Under the pieces are notes generated by a model that was not told the DNA's origin, did not search any database, and worked only from the letters and a program-made list of their open reading frames with translations. DNA of 64,000 bases from Paguma larvata (lineage: Eukaryota > Chordata > Mammalia > Carnivora > Viverridae): assembly GCA_030068075.1 (NCBI GenBank), contig CM057839.1:51922960-51986959 (forward strand), in the 5' to 3' direction. Shown one piece after another: positions 31,442 through 42,627 of the stretch (its first letter is position 1; each line of letters opens with the position of its first letter). Made by a program: the position numbers and the translations under genes.

Positions 31442-33289
31442 GACTAAATAATCTCCAAGGCTCTTAAATTTTGAAAGCTCTTAATCCAATGGTCTTAATC
31501 TCCTTTGTATGTAGCAAGGACCGAACACTCTCCTGGGTATGGAGGAAAGATGAGGCAGAGGGCCCTTCATGATATTCTCAGCTCCTCCATCCCACTTACT
31601 CCCCGGGGGCTGCTCATGGCTCTTTGTGGCTTTTGCTGGTCCTACAGACTCAGACCGCAGAGAGAAAAAGGATTCAGAGGCCAGAAAAACTCTGAATGAA
31701 GTTAACTTTCTCAGTCTCTTAAGTTTCTATTCTCACATAGCTGGGAAGGAGGGGCCCAGGACTTCCCAAGTAAAACATGTCCAGGGCTCTGTCAAGTCAT
31801 CCAGGATGCCCACTGCCATCAGCATGGGTTTGGGTGACTGTCGCTCTTGGATTTGGGGCTGGGCTGGTCATGGAGCGCTGTGCGCAACTGCACGTGGGGA
31901 AGGTGATCAAAGCAGAGACTGCGAGGACATGTACATGGTGAGGTTCTGGGTGAGTCCATCAAGGAGTGAGCCCTGAGATAGGAGCTCCAAAAGGTCACCA
32001 TCTACGAGTGAGGAATCTCACCCGAACTTTTTAAGTACTTTTGTGAGATGAGCAAAAAATGAAGTCCAGAACATTTCACATCCCAGAACACGCCTACAAA
32101 ACAGCACACCTCCCAGTACAGAGCTGGTCTCACAGAAGCTACCAATCTCTCCCTCTCAGAGAGAAGGGAGGGAAAGATTACCCAGTTCCTAGAGCAGTCA
32201 TTTGGCGAGGGGTTGTAGGAAAGGATTGTTGAACTCCCTCATAGAGCTCACACGGCTCCTTCAATTATACTTCCCCAGACTCCCTTTGAAGCTTTCTCCC
32301 AGACAAAGGTAAGTCATTACCAGTAACCTTCCAGAAACCTTTTGTAAGAGGAGATGGCTGTGATTTTCCATCTTCCTCCACCACACTAAAACAAACATTG
32401 GTGCCTGTTGAAGTCAATACTTTAACCGAAGAGTACCACTGAGAGAACCATATCATTGTACATTTTCTTCCAACCCCATATGTGCGCTCAGAGCAGAAAC
32501 TGTGGAGAGACTTGTCTTCTGCCATGTGTTTGGGTGAGGGCTTTGTAAAAACACAGAGTGCGGCATTTGGAGGAGGGCATGCCATGGGTATGTCATTTGC
32601 TGTAAATTTTCTTAGCTTTATCCCATTTCTGGTCGTCTCTTCTCATGGACCTAACATGTTAAATCGCTTTCACCAAGAAAACTAATTCACTAAATACTGA
32701 TTTTGAGGTACGATGATATAATTGTAAACATCTGCCCTTCCTTCCCTCCACGCCTCTGGGCTTCCAGCATCCAGCAGAGCCACCTACATCAAATAGACAC
32801 CCTTCTCGTGTCCATTGTTTCATCGGTGTGAATGTTCTTTGCATCCTGGAACACAGCAAGAGAAGCTTTGAGATGTGCAAACTACCCTGTTGTTTGGTTT
32901 GAAAGAGCATCCATAGCACCTCTTTTATCCACCCACGAGTCGCAAAAGGCTGTGAAGAATTCCCTTAAGATTCCTTTGGGAATAATAGTAGGTCAGAAGA
33001 CTGTCCCCTCCACCATCGATATGAAGAACTAACCCTGTAGAGATTTCTATCAAGACTCCTCCCCAAAAGCAGTTGCCTCCAGTTGAGTAACGGTACCCCT
33101 CAATTATCGGGGCAAGTTGTTAGCATGCCACTTGTTCAGGGTGTGTCCCCACTGAACTTGAGTCTCCAAAGTAACAGCAACATTTCTTCATTCAGTTAAC
33201 TAGTCATTTCCGGAAAACTACAGCAAATGCTGTGATTTTTTTAAGGGAAGTCTTCAGGAGGTAGAGGGTTCAATAACAAGCCTACTCCT
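31442..33289. other. Unassigned sequence, about 1.85 kb
   Basis: No gene, RNA or repeat I can name. Frames up to 135 codons (31569-31976) and 106 codons (32265-32585, minus) lack domains and splice context. The stretch is repeat-poor, which is notable in this window. Confidence 0.4.
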
Positions 33290-33422
33290 GTCCACCCCCT
33301 CTTCAGCCTGCAAGTATCTCATGCCTCTTTCACCATTCTATCTCCGATGCCCTGCACAGGCCCTGGCTGGTGAGTGAGTGAATGAATGAATTAGTGAATG
33401 AATCAATGAATGAATGAAGCTG
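33290..33422 (+). mobile_element. L2 LINE terminus with (TGAA)n tail
   Basis: Ends in 'gagtgaatgaatgaattag' and further 'tgaa' units at 33375-33418, as the L2 3' end does. The text before it ('ccctgcacaggccctggctg') fits L2 loosely. Confidence 0.5.
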
Positions 33423-34011
33423 AGCATAGACAAAAAGTAAGGCAACATTTTCAGATTAGAGTTTGGAAAAAGAAAGAGCATAGCTCCTTTCCTCCCGTAT
33501 CCTTAGGTTTTGGCCTAAGGATATATCATATCTGAACTATTCAGCATTTCTTCTTGGAACGGGCTTCTCAAGTACAATAAAACAGGCCTGTTTTGTCTAT
33601 GGTGCCCCACCCCTGTACTTAGCAGACCCACGCTTTACGCTTACTCTTGAAGGACTGGATAATGCTGTTTTCTGTCTGTAAGGAGGTAACCGGGAAGGCC
33701 GTATTGTGAGCCAGAGTCTCTCTCTCCACAGAGGGAACACATAAAGGCTCCCTTGCTCAGTAGCTGTTCTGGGTGCTTTGTGGGTGCTTCTGCTGGTGGC
33801 TGAGTTCTCGGGGCCGGGGTTCTGAGGGAGCCAGGCACAGTTAGGCTGTCGGTCTCCACCTATAAAGAGCTGTGCTGCCCTGGAGAAGCTGGACGTCAGC
33901 AGGTTCATCTCAGCCCTATTTGAAATCCCACGTGCCAAATCAATCCTCAGCTCACTCTTCCTCAAAGATGCAGGACAGTTGCCCATTCTACCAAGAGAAG
34001 ATATTAGACTC
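33423..34011. other. Unassigned, GC-richer sequence, possibly ERV-derived
   Basis: From about 33600 the DNA is GC-richer with 'cataaaggctcccttgctc' and 'cctataaagagctgtg', which have an LTR-like feel and directly precede a recognisable LTR. I cannot name it. The minus-strand 150-codon frame (33597-34049) runs into that LTR and has no known domain. Confidence 0.3.
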
Positions 34012-34544
34012 TGTAGGACAGCCTGCCCCAAAATGGGCCCCCTTGGCACACTGAGTATTTTAAACGCAAGTTACTTAAGAGACAGGCTGTGCGAGAAGGA
34101 TGCTCAGAGCTTCCTCTGTCCTCCAGAAAGCAGGAAATAAACCTCCCACATGGAAGGTACCTTCTCTGTCACAGGAGGTAAGGAGACATCCTCATTACCA
34201 GAGATAGGAAATTTAAAACCAAGAAAGCTGTATAAACAACCCTTGCTACTTTTTTCTAAGTTACGACCCCAGCCCAAATTCTGTTTAGAATTCCTTACCA
34301 ATCGAAGCTCCCAATGTCAACTTTCGTCTCACCAATTCCTCACAGATCTATTGTCTGTTTGTCTCAAAAGCATCAAAACTGCCTGCTTTGGTCATTTCTT
34401 TAGGTCTCAGTTTCATTACTGGGGCTCCGTGTGCACACAATAAAACTCGAGTTTTTATTCTTGTTAATCTGTCTCATGTAAATCTAATTCTTAGTCCAGC
34501 TGGAAGACCTTGAAGGGTAGAGGAAGAATTTTTCCTTCCCTTCA
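34012..34544 (+). mobile_element. Solo LTR-like ERV element (class I type)
   Basis: Begins 'tgtaggacagcctgcccc' and ends in 'cttca'; TATA-like 'tataaa' at 34231-34236; poly(A) signal 'aataaa' at 34439-34444; then a U5-like 'ctgtctcatgtaaatc', 'attcttagtccagctgg', 'gaagggtagagg'. The layout U3, R, U5 is clear. No matching flanking duplication and no internal region were seen. The 97-codon frame 34150-34443 is an accident of U3/R and not a gene. Confidence 0.7.
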
Positions 34545-35559
34545 AATAATTTTAAGTCAAAATCTCTGCCAGAGCTTCCAAACGCCTTTTGGAAATAATT
34601 ACAAGTCGAGTCCGGGGTCACCCTTTTGAGACTTTCTTTTGTAGTGTGAATATCTCTTGATTATGGGCTGTAGCCAGATGATTTTTCATCCCATGGAGCT
34701 GAGTCACAATTAGGTGAAAGCAATTTAGAACTAACGGGTCCACACGGCTCATTACTTTTTCCTATGCCATAACCTCTGGTTTAATAAATCCAACTCACAG
34801 AGTAGGAGTTACTTCTGAGAAAAGACCGTACCTGCTGTTGGACTAGAAACATCCCTTTATGTCCCTTACTCACTGGAATGCTCTTCTGTCTTCAAACTAT
34901 ACAAATAAACTCCTCAGAATCATTTCCCAGGATTTACTGAAATGATAAAACTGGAAGTAATTGCGATTTTAAAATGAAAGAAGAAATCTCAGGGTTGAAA
35001 AATGGAAAATTTCTTTTTTTTTTTCCAGTTCCATAAAATTGCCTATATCCTCCCAGGACTCAACAGAGGATCTTGCTTGATACCTGCCTAGAGTCACAGG
35101 AAATTTATTTTCCCATTGTTCACGAGGAAGTGATGAATGATGAGCCAGAAAGTCACCACTCAGGAAGCCTATTCTTTACGACTTTGACCTGCTTTTCTGA
35201 AAATGGACTAAGAGGAGTGAGTCTCATTCAAAATGCCCAAGAGGGAAAGCAAGTTCGCCTATTATTGCAACCTAAAGGATTTGAGAGAGGGCGGCTTCAT
35301 GACCAGAAGCACAGGTGGGAATTTGGATCGATTATGAAGAAAAAGTAGTTAAGCAGTGGAAGATACAATTAAAAACACAAAACCAAACCAAACCCAACCC
35401 AGCAAGCATGTGTAAGAAAAACTGGTTAGCAAGACAGTATGATGGCACATGAGTGATGATGTAAATACAGGCTGAAGAGCGTCCTCACACAAGTCTGTGA
35501 GACAATTAGGATGGAGGCTCACAATCAAGAAAGGAAAAGAGCTGTGACAACTTGTAATT
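34545..35559. other. Unassigned sequence, about 1 kb
   Basis: No repeat recognised. T-rich run at 35013-35024. The frame 35073-35348 (91 codons) has no family. 35371-35404 is A-rich with 'aaccaaacc' units. Confidence 0.4.
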
Positions 35560-35790
35560 AAGAAAAACCAAGCTGCTTGGTTTGTTATGCTTGGTTTGGG
35601 CTATGGTTTGTTGTTTTAACACTCACCACCATAGCATATGTTATTCTATTTTGCCAAATGCCATCCCATCGATAAGATGTACGTTGTTTGTTTACAAAGG
35701 AGCCTATTGCTTGCCTTTTCCATGGATGCAATACTTCCTTTTATGATTATTCAGCTGCTTGGGACATGTGACCAAACTATCATAATACTT
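35560..35790. promoter_or_regulatory. Candidate regulatory block with a forkhead-type word
   Basis: 'cgttgtttgtttacaaagga' (about 35682-35701) contains the forkhead core TGTTTAC, near 'catcgataagatg'. Repeated 'cttggttt' and 'tggtttg' words lie at 35575-35612. No repeat family recognised. Conservation not testable here. Confidence 0.28.
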
Positions 35791-36164
35791 CCAAAGGCAT
35801 GACTGCCTCACTGGGCACTCCATTTGTTATTAGGATATGCCCTCATGTAGACTGTTCCCCCAATGAACTCTTCCTCCATTTTTTCCCAGTACTCCATCCA
35901 TGGTGGGGGGGTAAGCAACTAGAAAGGATGATTGTCTGATGTGGATCAACCTCAGTCCAGTGTGCAGAGGGACAGAGATGGGAACCATCACTCTTCTACT
36001 GCACGAGGACAAATGGGGAGGCAAGCGGAACCTACATGGAACCCCAACAAATTAGCACATAATGTAATTAAATCTGGAGTTGAGTGTCACAGCCAGAATG
36101 AACTTCAGCAATTCAGAAGAGAGGGTTGGTAAGACTACAATTGACCATGAATTTCCTCCTGGGA
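35791..36164. other. Unassigned sequence
   Basis: G-run 'ggtggggggg' at 35901-35910. Overlapping frames on both strands are not supported. Confidence 0.4.
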
Positions 36165-36395
36165 TAAGTGGAGGCAGCAGGGCACAGTGAGATTAAATGT
36201 GTGATTTTGGAGCAAGCTAGATCACACTAATGAGTTATTCAGAGTCCCCAAGCTTTGGTTCTCTCACTAATTTTAAAAATAGGGAAAATGATACCCACTC
36301 CACCATGTGCTAAGGATGAAATTAAATAGCAAGTAATATGCTCAGCACATTGTTGGCACATGGTACTTATTCTAGAAAGGGGATGATTATTCTTA
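36165..36395 (+). mobile_element. MIR SINE
   Basis: 'gcagcagggcacagtgag', 'tgtgtgattttggagcaagc', 'tttggttctctcactaattt', 'aaaatagggaaaatgatac', 'gctcagcacattgttggcac' follow MIR in sense. Confidence 0.8.
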
Positions 36396-36654
36396 TGGAA
36401 CTTCAGCTGGAATTTAGAAATTTAAGTCAGATTAGGATAGATGGATGGGGTAAGAATCATATTCCAAGCAGAAAGCTTGAGGAAACATAATTCACATTTC
36501 TAACACATCTATATGCTCAATTTTTTACCTATGTATATGAGTAAGAATTATTACAAATGAAAAAAATCTTTAATTTTAACTAAAATATATTTTAATATAA
36601 TTTATCATAAAGTTGCAAAGATATTAGAGAGGTTCTTGTATGCCCTATATTAGC
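36396..36654. other. Unassigned AT-rich sequence
   Basis: 36540-36620 is very AT-rich and may be part of the L1 tail that follows. Confidence 0.35.
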
Positions 36655-36770
36655 TAACGCTACAATGGCAATCATATTGCAATATATATCAAATCAATAT
36701 ACTGTATACCTTAAACTTACACAATACTATATGTCAAAAATATTTCAATTTAAACAAAAGAAAGAAAGAA
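36655..36770 (+). mobile_element. L1 3' terminus with GAAA-type tail
   Basis: 'tactgtataccttaaactta' and 'caatactatatgtcaaaaat' with 'atttcaatttaaac' is an L1M-type 3' end. It ends in an A/G tail that the next SINE abuts. Confidence 0.65.
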
Positions 36771-36950
36771 GGGGCAACTGGGTGGCTCAGTTGGTTGAGT
36801 GTCCAACTCCTGATTTCAGCTCAAGTCATGATCCTAGGGTTGTAGAATTGACCCCCACATCAGGCTCTGCAGTGAGCATGGAGCCTGCATAAGATTTTCT
36901 CTCTCTTTCCCTCTGCTCCTCTCCCCTGCTCCCCTAAATTAAAAAAAAAT
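36771..36950 (+). mobile_element. Can-SINE, first of a tandem pair
   Basis: 'gggcaactgggtggctcag', 'ttgagtgtccaactcctgat', 'ggctctgcagtgagcatgg', CT-rich body, A-run at about 36940-36948. Diverged older copy. Confidence 0.88.
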
Positions 36951-36952
36951 CT

Positions 36953-37055
36953 GGGATGTCTGCGTGATTCAGTTGGCTGAGTATCCAACTCTTTATTTCA
37001 GCTCAGGTCATGATCTCATGGTCCATGGGTTTGATCCCCATGCAGCCTGCTTGGG

Positions 37056-37101
<46 letters not shown>

Positions 37102-37198
37102 CCCCTCTCTCTTTCTCTCTTTCCCCACCTCTCTCTTTCTCTCACTTCCCACCTCTCTCTCTCTCTCTCTCAAATAAACAAAAAAAAATTCTTAAAGA
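36953..37198 (+). mobile_element. Can-SINE, second of a tandem pair, with (CT)n expansion
   Basis: 'gggatgtctgcgtgattcag', 'gctgagtatccaactctt', 'ggtttgatccccatgcag', then a CT tract of about 115 bases (37056-37170) and the tail 'caaataaacaaaaaaaaatt'. It follows the first SINE head to tail, so it probably inserted at that SINE's A-tail. The frame 36964-37203 is a SINE artefact. Confidence 0.88.
37056..37170. repeat. (CT)n tract within the SINE
   Basis: Mostly pure CT with some CCC interruptions, grown from the SINE's own pyrimidine body. Confidence 0.9.
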
Positions 37199-37689
37199 AA
37201 TAAAGCATCAGACAAACACAAATTGAGGGAGATTCTGAAAATTACCTGATCCGTATTCCTGAGAACCATTAAAGTAATGACAAAGATGGAAACACCTCTT
37301 TAATGGCCAGATGTCTGGGACAGCAAGAAGATTCTGTCCCTATAGTGCTGAAAGGGTCCCTGCATAAATCTGTGACAAGGGCTGGTGGGTAGGTTAAGGG
37401 TAGAAGGTGTTGGGGAAGAAGTAAACTAATTAACCATATTTATTATATTACCCTATATATGCCCACACTAAATCATCACAATAACTTACAAAACTGGCAC
37501 AAAAGAATGGAAACTCTGTGGTGCTTCTCCCTATTCACGGAATCCCAAAGATAAATGCCTCCTTGGTCCTGTTACCCAAAGTTCCCCAATGTGACAAGAC
37601 AAAACCAAGAAGATTCCTACATACACAGATGAGTGTATTCTATTTCTGATGAAAAATCTTAGCATTTCTTGAGAAAACTACCCGGTCCT
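37199..37689. other. Unassigned sequence
   Basis: No gene or repeat recognised. Confidence 0.4.
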
Positions 37690-38470
37690 TGTTAAATCAT
37701 TTCTTCATTCATTATTTTAATGAAAACATTTACTGATTATTTACTATATACCAAATGTGTGCTAGAAATATAGTAGTAAGAACACCATGTTTCTTCGTTC
37801 ACATATTTTAGAGTCTAATTGGCTATAGACATAAATTAAATAATGACACAAGTATAAATTTATGAATTGTGAAAGAAGCCATGACAGACAAATTACAGGG
37901 AGCGCTAAGAACACGTGTGGGGTTTGACTTGGTCAGGGAAGTGAGAATGAACACCTGAGAGGAAGTGACTTTTGGGTGGAGATCTAAAGGACGCAGAGAC
38001 AGGAGGGCCCAGGGATGGTCCAAGAAACTGAAAGACCGCCACAGCCAGGGTGGCAGACGCCCTGGGAATAAGGGCTGTGAGACGAAGCTAAAGAGGAGCA
38101 CGGGTACTAGTGTGAAAGACTTGCAACTTTCCTAAAAGCAATGGGGAGCCATACAAGTATTTTCAGATCTGCCAGCTGGGTGGGAAGAATGAATTGAAGG
38201 GAAGACTAAAAATGTGGAAACCAAAATTCAAGAGTCCTGGGGAGCGATGACCGTAGCCTGACAGAAGGTGAGAGTGCTGCAGATGATCAGAGCTGAGGAG
38301 ACTTGATGTTTAGGAGGTAAAATCAGAAAGACGTAAGAGTAGACAGGCTATCAGAGGTGAACAGGAAGGTGCCAAGACAAACAAATGGGATAGATGAGGT
38401 CAACGACCTGAGAAACTGGTGAGGGGAAAGAAACAGGCAGCACCAGAGTTTTGCTTGGGGAAAACGGAGA
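37690..38470 (-). mobile_element. Probable antisense L2 region
   Basis: 'acatttactgattatttac', 'agaggaagtgacttttgg', 'agcaatggggagccatacaa' and later purine-rich text follow the order of a long antisense L2-type repeat. Limits and subfamily are uncertain. Confidence 0.5.
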
Positions 38471-39799
38471 AAAGCAAGGAAGGGGAATCTGTCACTTAAA
38501 GGGAGTTTATTGGCTTCTTCTGCCAAAGGGTGGGTGCTTCGAAAGTGCTGGGACGTCCTGGGAGACTAAGAAAAGAAGGCTGGCCATTAGGATATCGGGG
38601 CCTGTCCACCAGGAAGTAAGAGAGAGGTCTTGGAAGTGGTCTGAGACGTGGTCGGGCACGTGGCGTAGTAGCTCTTTGAGGTCTGAGAGCTGACCACTCA
38701 GTGGTCAGTGTTTGGAGTGAACGATGATGGGGGGAAGGTCACAGGCTGGTCTGTGGCTCTCAGAGCAGGAATGTCCCTTTTCCACCTAGCCCTGTACTCG
38801 ATGCTGTCCTTCAAGAGAGAGGAGCCGCTGGAAGCCACCGGTTAACAATTACATAATTTTTCACAAATGTACTTACAAGTTTCCTACAGCACTGAGTTGG
38901 AAACATTTGCGGGTGGGTGACGATTTCCCTCAGGTCCTCAAGAGCCTCTTGAGGACGTGACCATGTTTGTGTACCTCTGCGTCCAGAGCCTGAAGCCTGA
39001 CCGCCTGAATCAACGCGGTTCTGATTCTGGGTTGGAGTAACAAGGGCACTGCCCAAGACCTCTGGCAATAAATAAATCTGTAGATGATCTTGGCAAAATT
39101 GAAAGGATCTTTCACGAATGTTCGTGTGTGGGTGTGGGTGACAACCTAGAAATCTGATGACATAGACTCATGAAGGCTGGATTCAGCCCTGTTTCCACAC
39201 CCTGCTCACTTGTTTTCTACTGAGCTGGAATAAAGCCATGAAGAGCCAAGGACTCCCTCCCGGAGTTTCATGGCTCCTTAACTGACAAAAGTTGGCCTGC
39301 CCTTTCTCATCGACAGCTTCCAGAGGAATTGCATCATCAAACAGATGATAGACTTGTCCTGCTGTTCCTTCACCCTGTGCCTATGGCCATGAGAGGCGAA
39401 GGCACCGGAAACAGAGACGGTCGGAGCTGATGCCCTTGCCACACGGGAAGCTGGGCCAGGTTGGGTGGCTTGGGAAGACCAATTGGGAAGAACAGGTTTA
39501 TCCCCCTCACCCGTCCTCCAACTGAGACTTAGATTCCCGACACTAGATTTGGGGTGCCTCGAATTCCTACACAACCCCATGTAAAGTGCCACCTACAGAT
39601 AGGAGGTCAGGTCTCTGGAGGCACAGTGCATATGCGTACGAAGTGTTTTTCTTCCGAGACTGGCCTCTCCCCTTCCGCTGCGTATCTTATAACTCCTTGT
39701 CAGCCTTCATTTTGAGTATTTCTGTTCACTCGTCAGCATTCTCTTTCCTCAGGCAGTAGAACCACGTGACTCACATAGGTACACATTTATTCAAAATTC
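38471..39799. other. Unassigned sequence, about 1.3 kb
   Basis: GC-richer than average around 38560-39050 and 39290-39600. Overlapping frames on the minus strand (38811-39115, 39278-39592) show no domain. No repeat recognised. Confidence 0.4.
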
Positions 39800-40510
39800 C
39801 ACGTGGTCAGAAATGTAAATTAAAACAGCACTGAAGTGTTTTTTGCCAATCAAATTAGCCGAGTTTTTTTTTTTTTATGTTAATATTCAATGTTATCAAG
39901 TTTCTAAGGAAACAGGTACTGTCTTACATTGCTGGCAAGGATATAAATAGCCTAACCTTTCTGGAAAGTAACAGAGCAATTTTACCCTATGTCTTGAAAA
40001 TACGCGCATATCACTTGGCCTGACAGGTACACACACTGGGGGTCTATGCCGAGTCTCTCAATTTAATCCTTACAGTCATTTTGCGAGGTGGGTACTAGGA
40101 TTGTTGTCTTCATTCACCAATGGAAAAACTGAAACTCAAAAAGGGTGAGTAACTTGTTAAGGCTACATGGTAAGGCCAGAAAGGGACTCAAATGCAGGTC
40201 TCAAATGGGACGCTTAAGGATCAAATGATGGTGAAAGGCTGTGTTCTTATATTTAACTCAAGAATTTTCATCAAAGCTTTACTTATAAAACAGGGGAAAA
40301 TTGCAAGCAACCTGTATCGCCAACAATAAAGAACTGAGTGTAAAAGTTATAGTATCACCATTCAGTGCGAACTGTATCTATTCTTCAAAATGACTTTGCA
40401 GAAGATCTAATGATGTAGAAATATGTTCATAATACACAATTTAGTGTACCGCGTATGTATAGTATGATCTCAACCTTCTAAGAATAACTGCATATATACG
40501 CATCAAAGAA
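39800..40510 (+). mobile_element. Old L1 (L1ME-like) 3' UTR, interrupted by a MIR
   Basis: Left part 'ttacattgctggcaaggat' and 'ctggaaagtaacagagcaat'; right part after the MIR 'cttataaaacaggggaaaat', 'gcaagcaacctgtatcgcc' and 'agaaatatgttcataataca'. Together they follow the sense order of an old L1 3' end. Confidence 0.6.
40045..40215 (-). mobile_element. MIR SINE, antisense
   Basis: 'tttaatccttacagtcattt', 'tgcgaggtgggtactagg', 'atggaaaaactgaaactc', 'gagtaacttgttaaggct' and 'gggactcaaatgcagg' form the complement of MIR. Confidence 0.8.
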
Positions 40511-40774
40511 AATCAGAAGAATATCAAAAGAATATAGTTAATTTTATACCGCTGGAATTTTGAGACTGTTGTCTTTTCATCCTCGCCTGCATTGTCTATA
40601 GTGTACATGTATTTCTTTAGTAATAAGAACATTACTAAAAAAGATTTATAAGTCCATGTTTCCCTCCCTGTAGCCTGGCTGGACTCTGTAATCATGAGTA
40701 TTCACTTATTAAAGCATCTGCTACCTGCCCACAAATAGGCTCTTAGGGGACAGTTCGCTTACTTGTTGCTGCTA
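40511..40774. other. Unassigned sequence
   Basis: No gene or repeat recognised. Confidence 0.4.
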
Positions 40775-40894
40775 ACACCCTGTGGAGCCCATATTACAAA
40801 TAAAATAGCTGGGGTGAGGGGTCTTACATAGCTTGCCCAAGGTTACACAGCTAACCAAGGATTCTAACCCCCATCCCATCCCCGAGCCTGCAGT
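40775..40894 (-). mobile_element. MIR fragment, antisense
   Basis: 'tagcttgcccaaggttacac', 'agctaaccaaggattctaac' is the complement of the MIR 5' half. It lies head to head with the next MIR. Confidence 0.75.
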
Positions 40895-41100
40895 GCAGTG
40901 GTGGAGAGCAAGCATCTAAAGCCAGCGGGCTTGGGTTCAGATGGTGACTGAGCTACTTGCTAGCTTTGTACTTCAGCTGCCTCTTATGTCAATTTGGATA
41001 AATGGTGTCTACTATATAACGATGGGGATTAGATGAGTTAATTACGTGAGGCGCTTAGAACAACATGTGGCACGTGGCACCCTGAAGTACCAGTATTAGG
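40895..41100 (+). mobile_element. MIR SINE
   Basis: 'gggcttgggttcagatgg', 'gagctacttgctagctttg', 'gatggggattagatgag', 'gcgcttagaacaacatgtgg' run in MIR sense order; nearly full length. Confidence 0.85.
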
Positions 41101-41124
41101 ACAAGGGCTAATTAGGACTAGTGG

Positions 41125-41300
41125 ATGCTGAGGGGGGCCGTGGAGTGGTTGAAGGAACGTGGAACCGAATACGCTTGGACCTGAAATCAGTTCTGGCCAC
41201 TTCACTGGGTGACCTTGAGCGAGCTACGTGATCTCTCTGTGCCTCTATTTCATCATCTCTTATGTGGGCCCCACTGATGGTAACTGCTGTGAGGACAATT
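41125..41300 (+). mobile_element. MIR SINE, second sense copy
   Basis: 'cgcttggacctgaaatcag', 'cactgggtgaccttgagc', 'atctctctgtgcctctattt', 'catcatctcttatgtggg' run in MIR sense order; the 3' third is decayed. Confidence 0.8.
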
Positions 41301-42306
41301 GTCCCAGTCATTCCAGCAGCCCATCCCTATTTTTCTTCCACGCGGGGAGATGCAGTCTTTGGGTAGGAAGCCACTCTTTTGCTCAGGCGGCAGCCCTGGA
41401 CTCCAGGGAAGGGCTCCCGCCGAGCTCCATCTGGAAAGTCTTGTATATAATGTTACATGCACCGTGTTCCTGATCTTTTTCAGGAGGGGGATTCTGCTCT
41501 GATTCTGAAGCAGGAAAAGAAGTTCACCAATTCATCACCTTTCTGCTTTACGTCTACAGCAACGACAACGACAACAACAACAACATCAGCTTTGCCAGCA
41601 ACAAGGAGCCCTGAAATGGTTTGCCTCTGTGAAGAGTACCAAATAAAATTTTCCATCTGCGTGCCATTTAGCACCAGAGCCTGAGCATGCTGCAATTCCC
41701 AGAGCAGCCGGCAGAGTTGGAAGAAGCTGTTTAGAGGCTGCAAGCATTAGTGACTGCGTGCAGCATGGGAAAGCAAACACCAGTTGCCATCAAGGTATCT
41801 GTGCTTTCCCTGGGGAGGGCAAGAGAAGGGCAGAGGAATGACGTCATATTCCAGCGAGCAGCAGGACTCAGTGTTATTATTTTTTCTTTTAAACTTAGAA
41901 GACTGTAATGCGTGCTCCCTTCCCAGCCCACTGTTCCCTGTGCACTTTCTCTCAACCCTGCCAAGACACACACATTTTTCTCGTTCCCTAGCCCACGCGG
42001 AAGGTGTGATTTGGAGTGGCACTAAACAAACAACTCTGATTCCAGCCCCCAGCGAGCACTCAGTCCTGGGAGCACAGCTCTACAGGGGAGTACCTATAGG
42101 GATGTGGTCTAGTCCAAGGTCGTCCCTGCCTGGAATGGCTCTGGAGGGGTCATTTCTACTCAAGACACGGCTTTAGGGAAGATCAATGGCCTAGAGTGTG
42201 GAAGGAATCCCCCCGGGGGCCTCAGAAAGAAAAGATTGCTGAACTAAAGACGGATGCCTCAGCCACAGGTGTCCTGAGTAAGAGCAAACCAGGGATGTTC
42301 TAAGGC
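41301..42306. other. Unassigned sequence with an (AAC)n run
   Basis: About 1 kb, GC-richer than average, no repeat recognised except 'aacgacaacgacaacaacaa' and following units (41561-41585). Several overlapping frames on both strands up to 130 codons (41784-42176) have no known domain. CpGs are moderately frequent. Confidence 0.4.
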
Positions 42307-42625
42307 AAGTGTTTGCAAACTCAGGCTTGTGGGCCATACTCAGTCCACCGCCTGCTTTTTGAGCTGGGAATAATTTTCACATTTTCAAACAGCTGAAAAA
42401 CATGAAAAGAACAACAGTATTTTGTGACACATGAAAACTGTATGAAACTTGAATAGGAGTACCCATAAGTAATATTTTCCTAGAACACAGTTGTGCTCAC
42501 CATTTACATATGGTCTTTGGCTGCTTTCGTGCCATAGAATGGCAGCAACAGAGACCATAGGCTCGCAAAATCTGAATTATTTCCTCTTTGGCACTTTACA
42601 GAAAAAGTTTGCTGACCTGTGCTCT
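42307..42625. mobile_element. hAT-Charlie non-autonomous element
   Basis: Inverted ends 'caagtgtttgcaaact' and 'agtttgctgacctgtg'. Inside: 'ttgtgggccatactcag', 'attttgtgacacatgaaaac', 'ctttggctgctttcgtgcc', 'gcaacagagaccatagg', 'ggcactttacagaaaaag'. This is a common eutherian hAT element whose exact name I do not recall. Confidence 0.75.
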
Positions 42626-42627
42626 GG

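Noticed and set aside
31569..31976. 135-codon plus-strand frame
   Set aside because: No domain, no splice-site context, and shorter frames overlap it; kept only as part of the unassigned stretch.
33597..34049. 150-codon minus-strand open frame
   Set aside because: It crosses into the LTR starting at 34012, has no recognised domain, and a smaller frame overlaps it in another phase. Likely a GC-content accident.
37056..37170. CRISPR-like or other spaced repeat array
   Set aside because: Simple CT repeat within a SINE, no spacers; no CRISPR array exists anywhere in the window.
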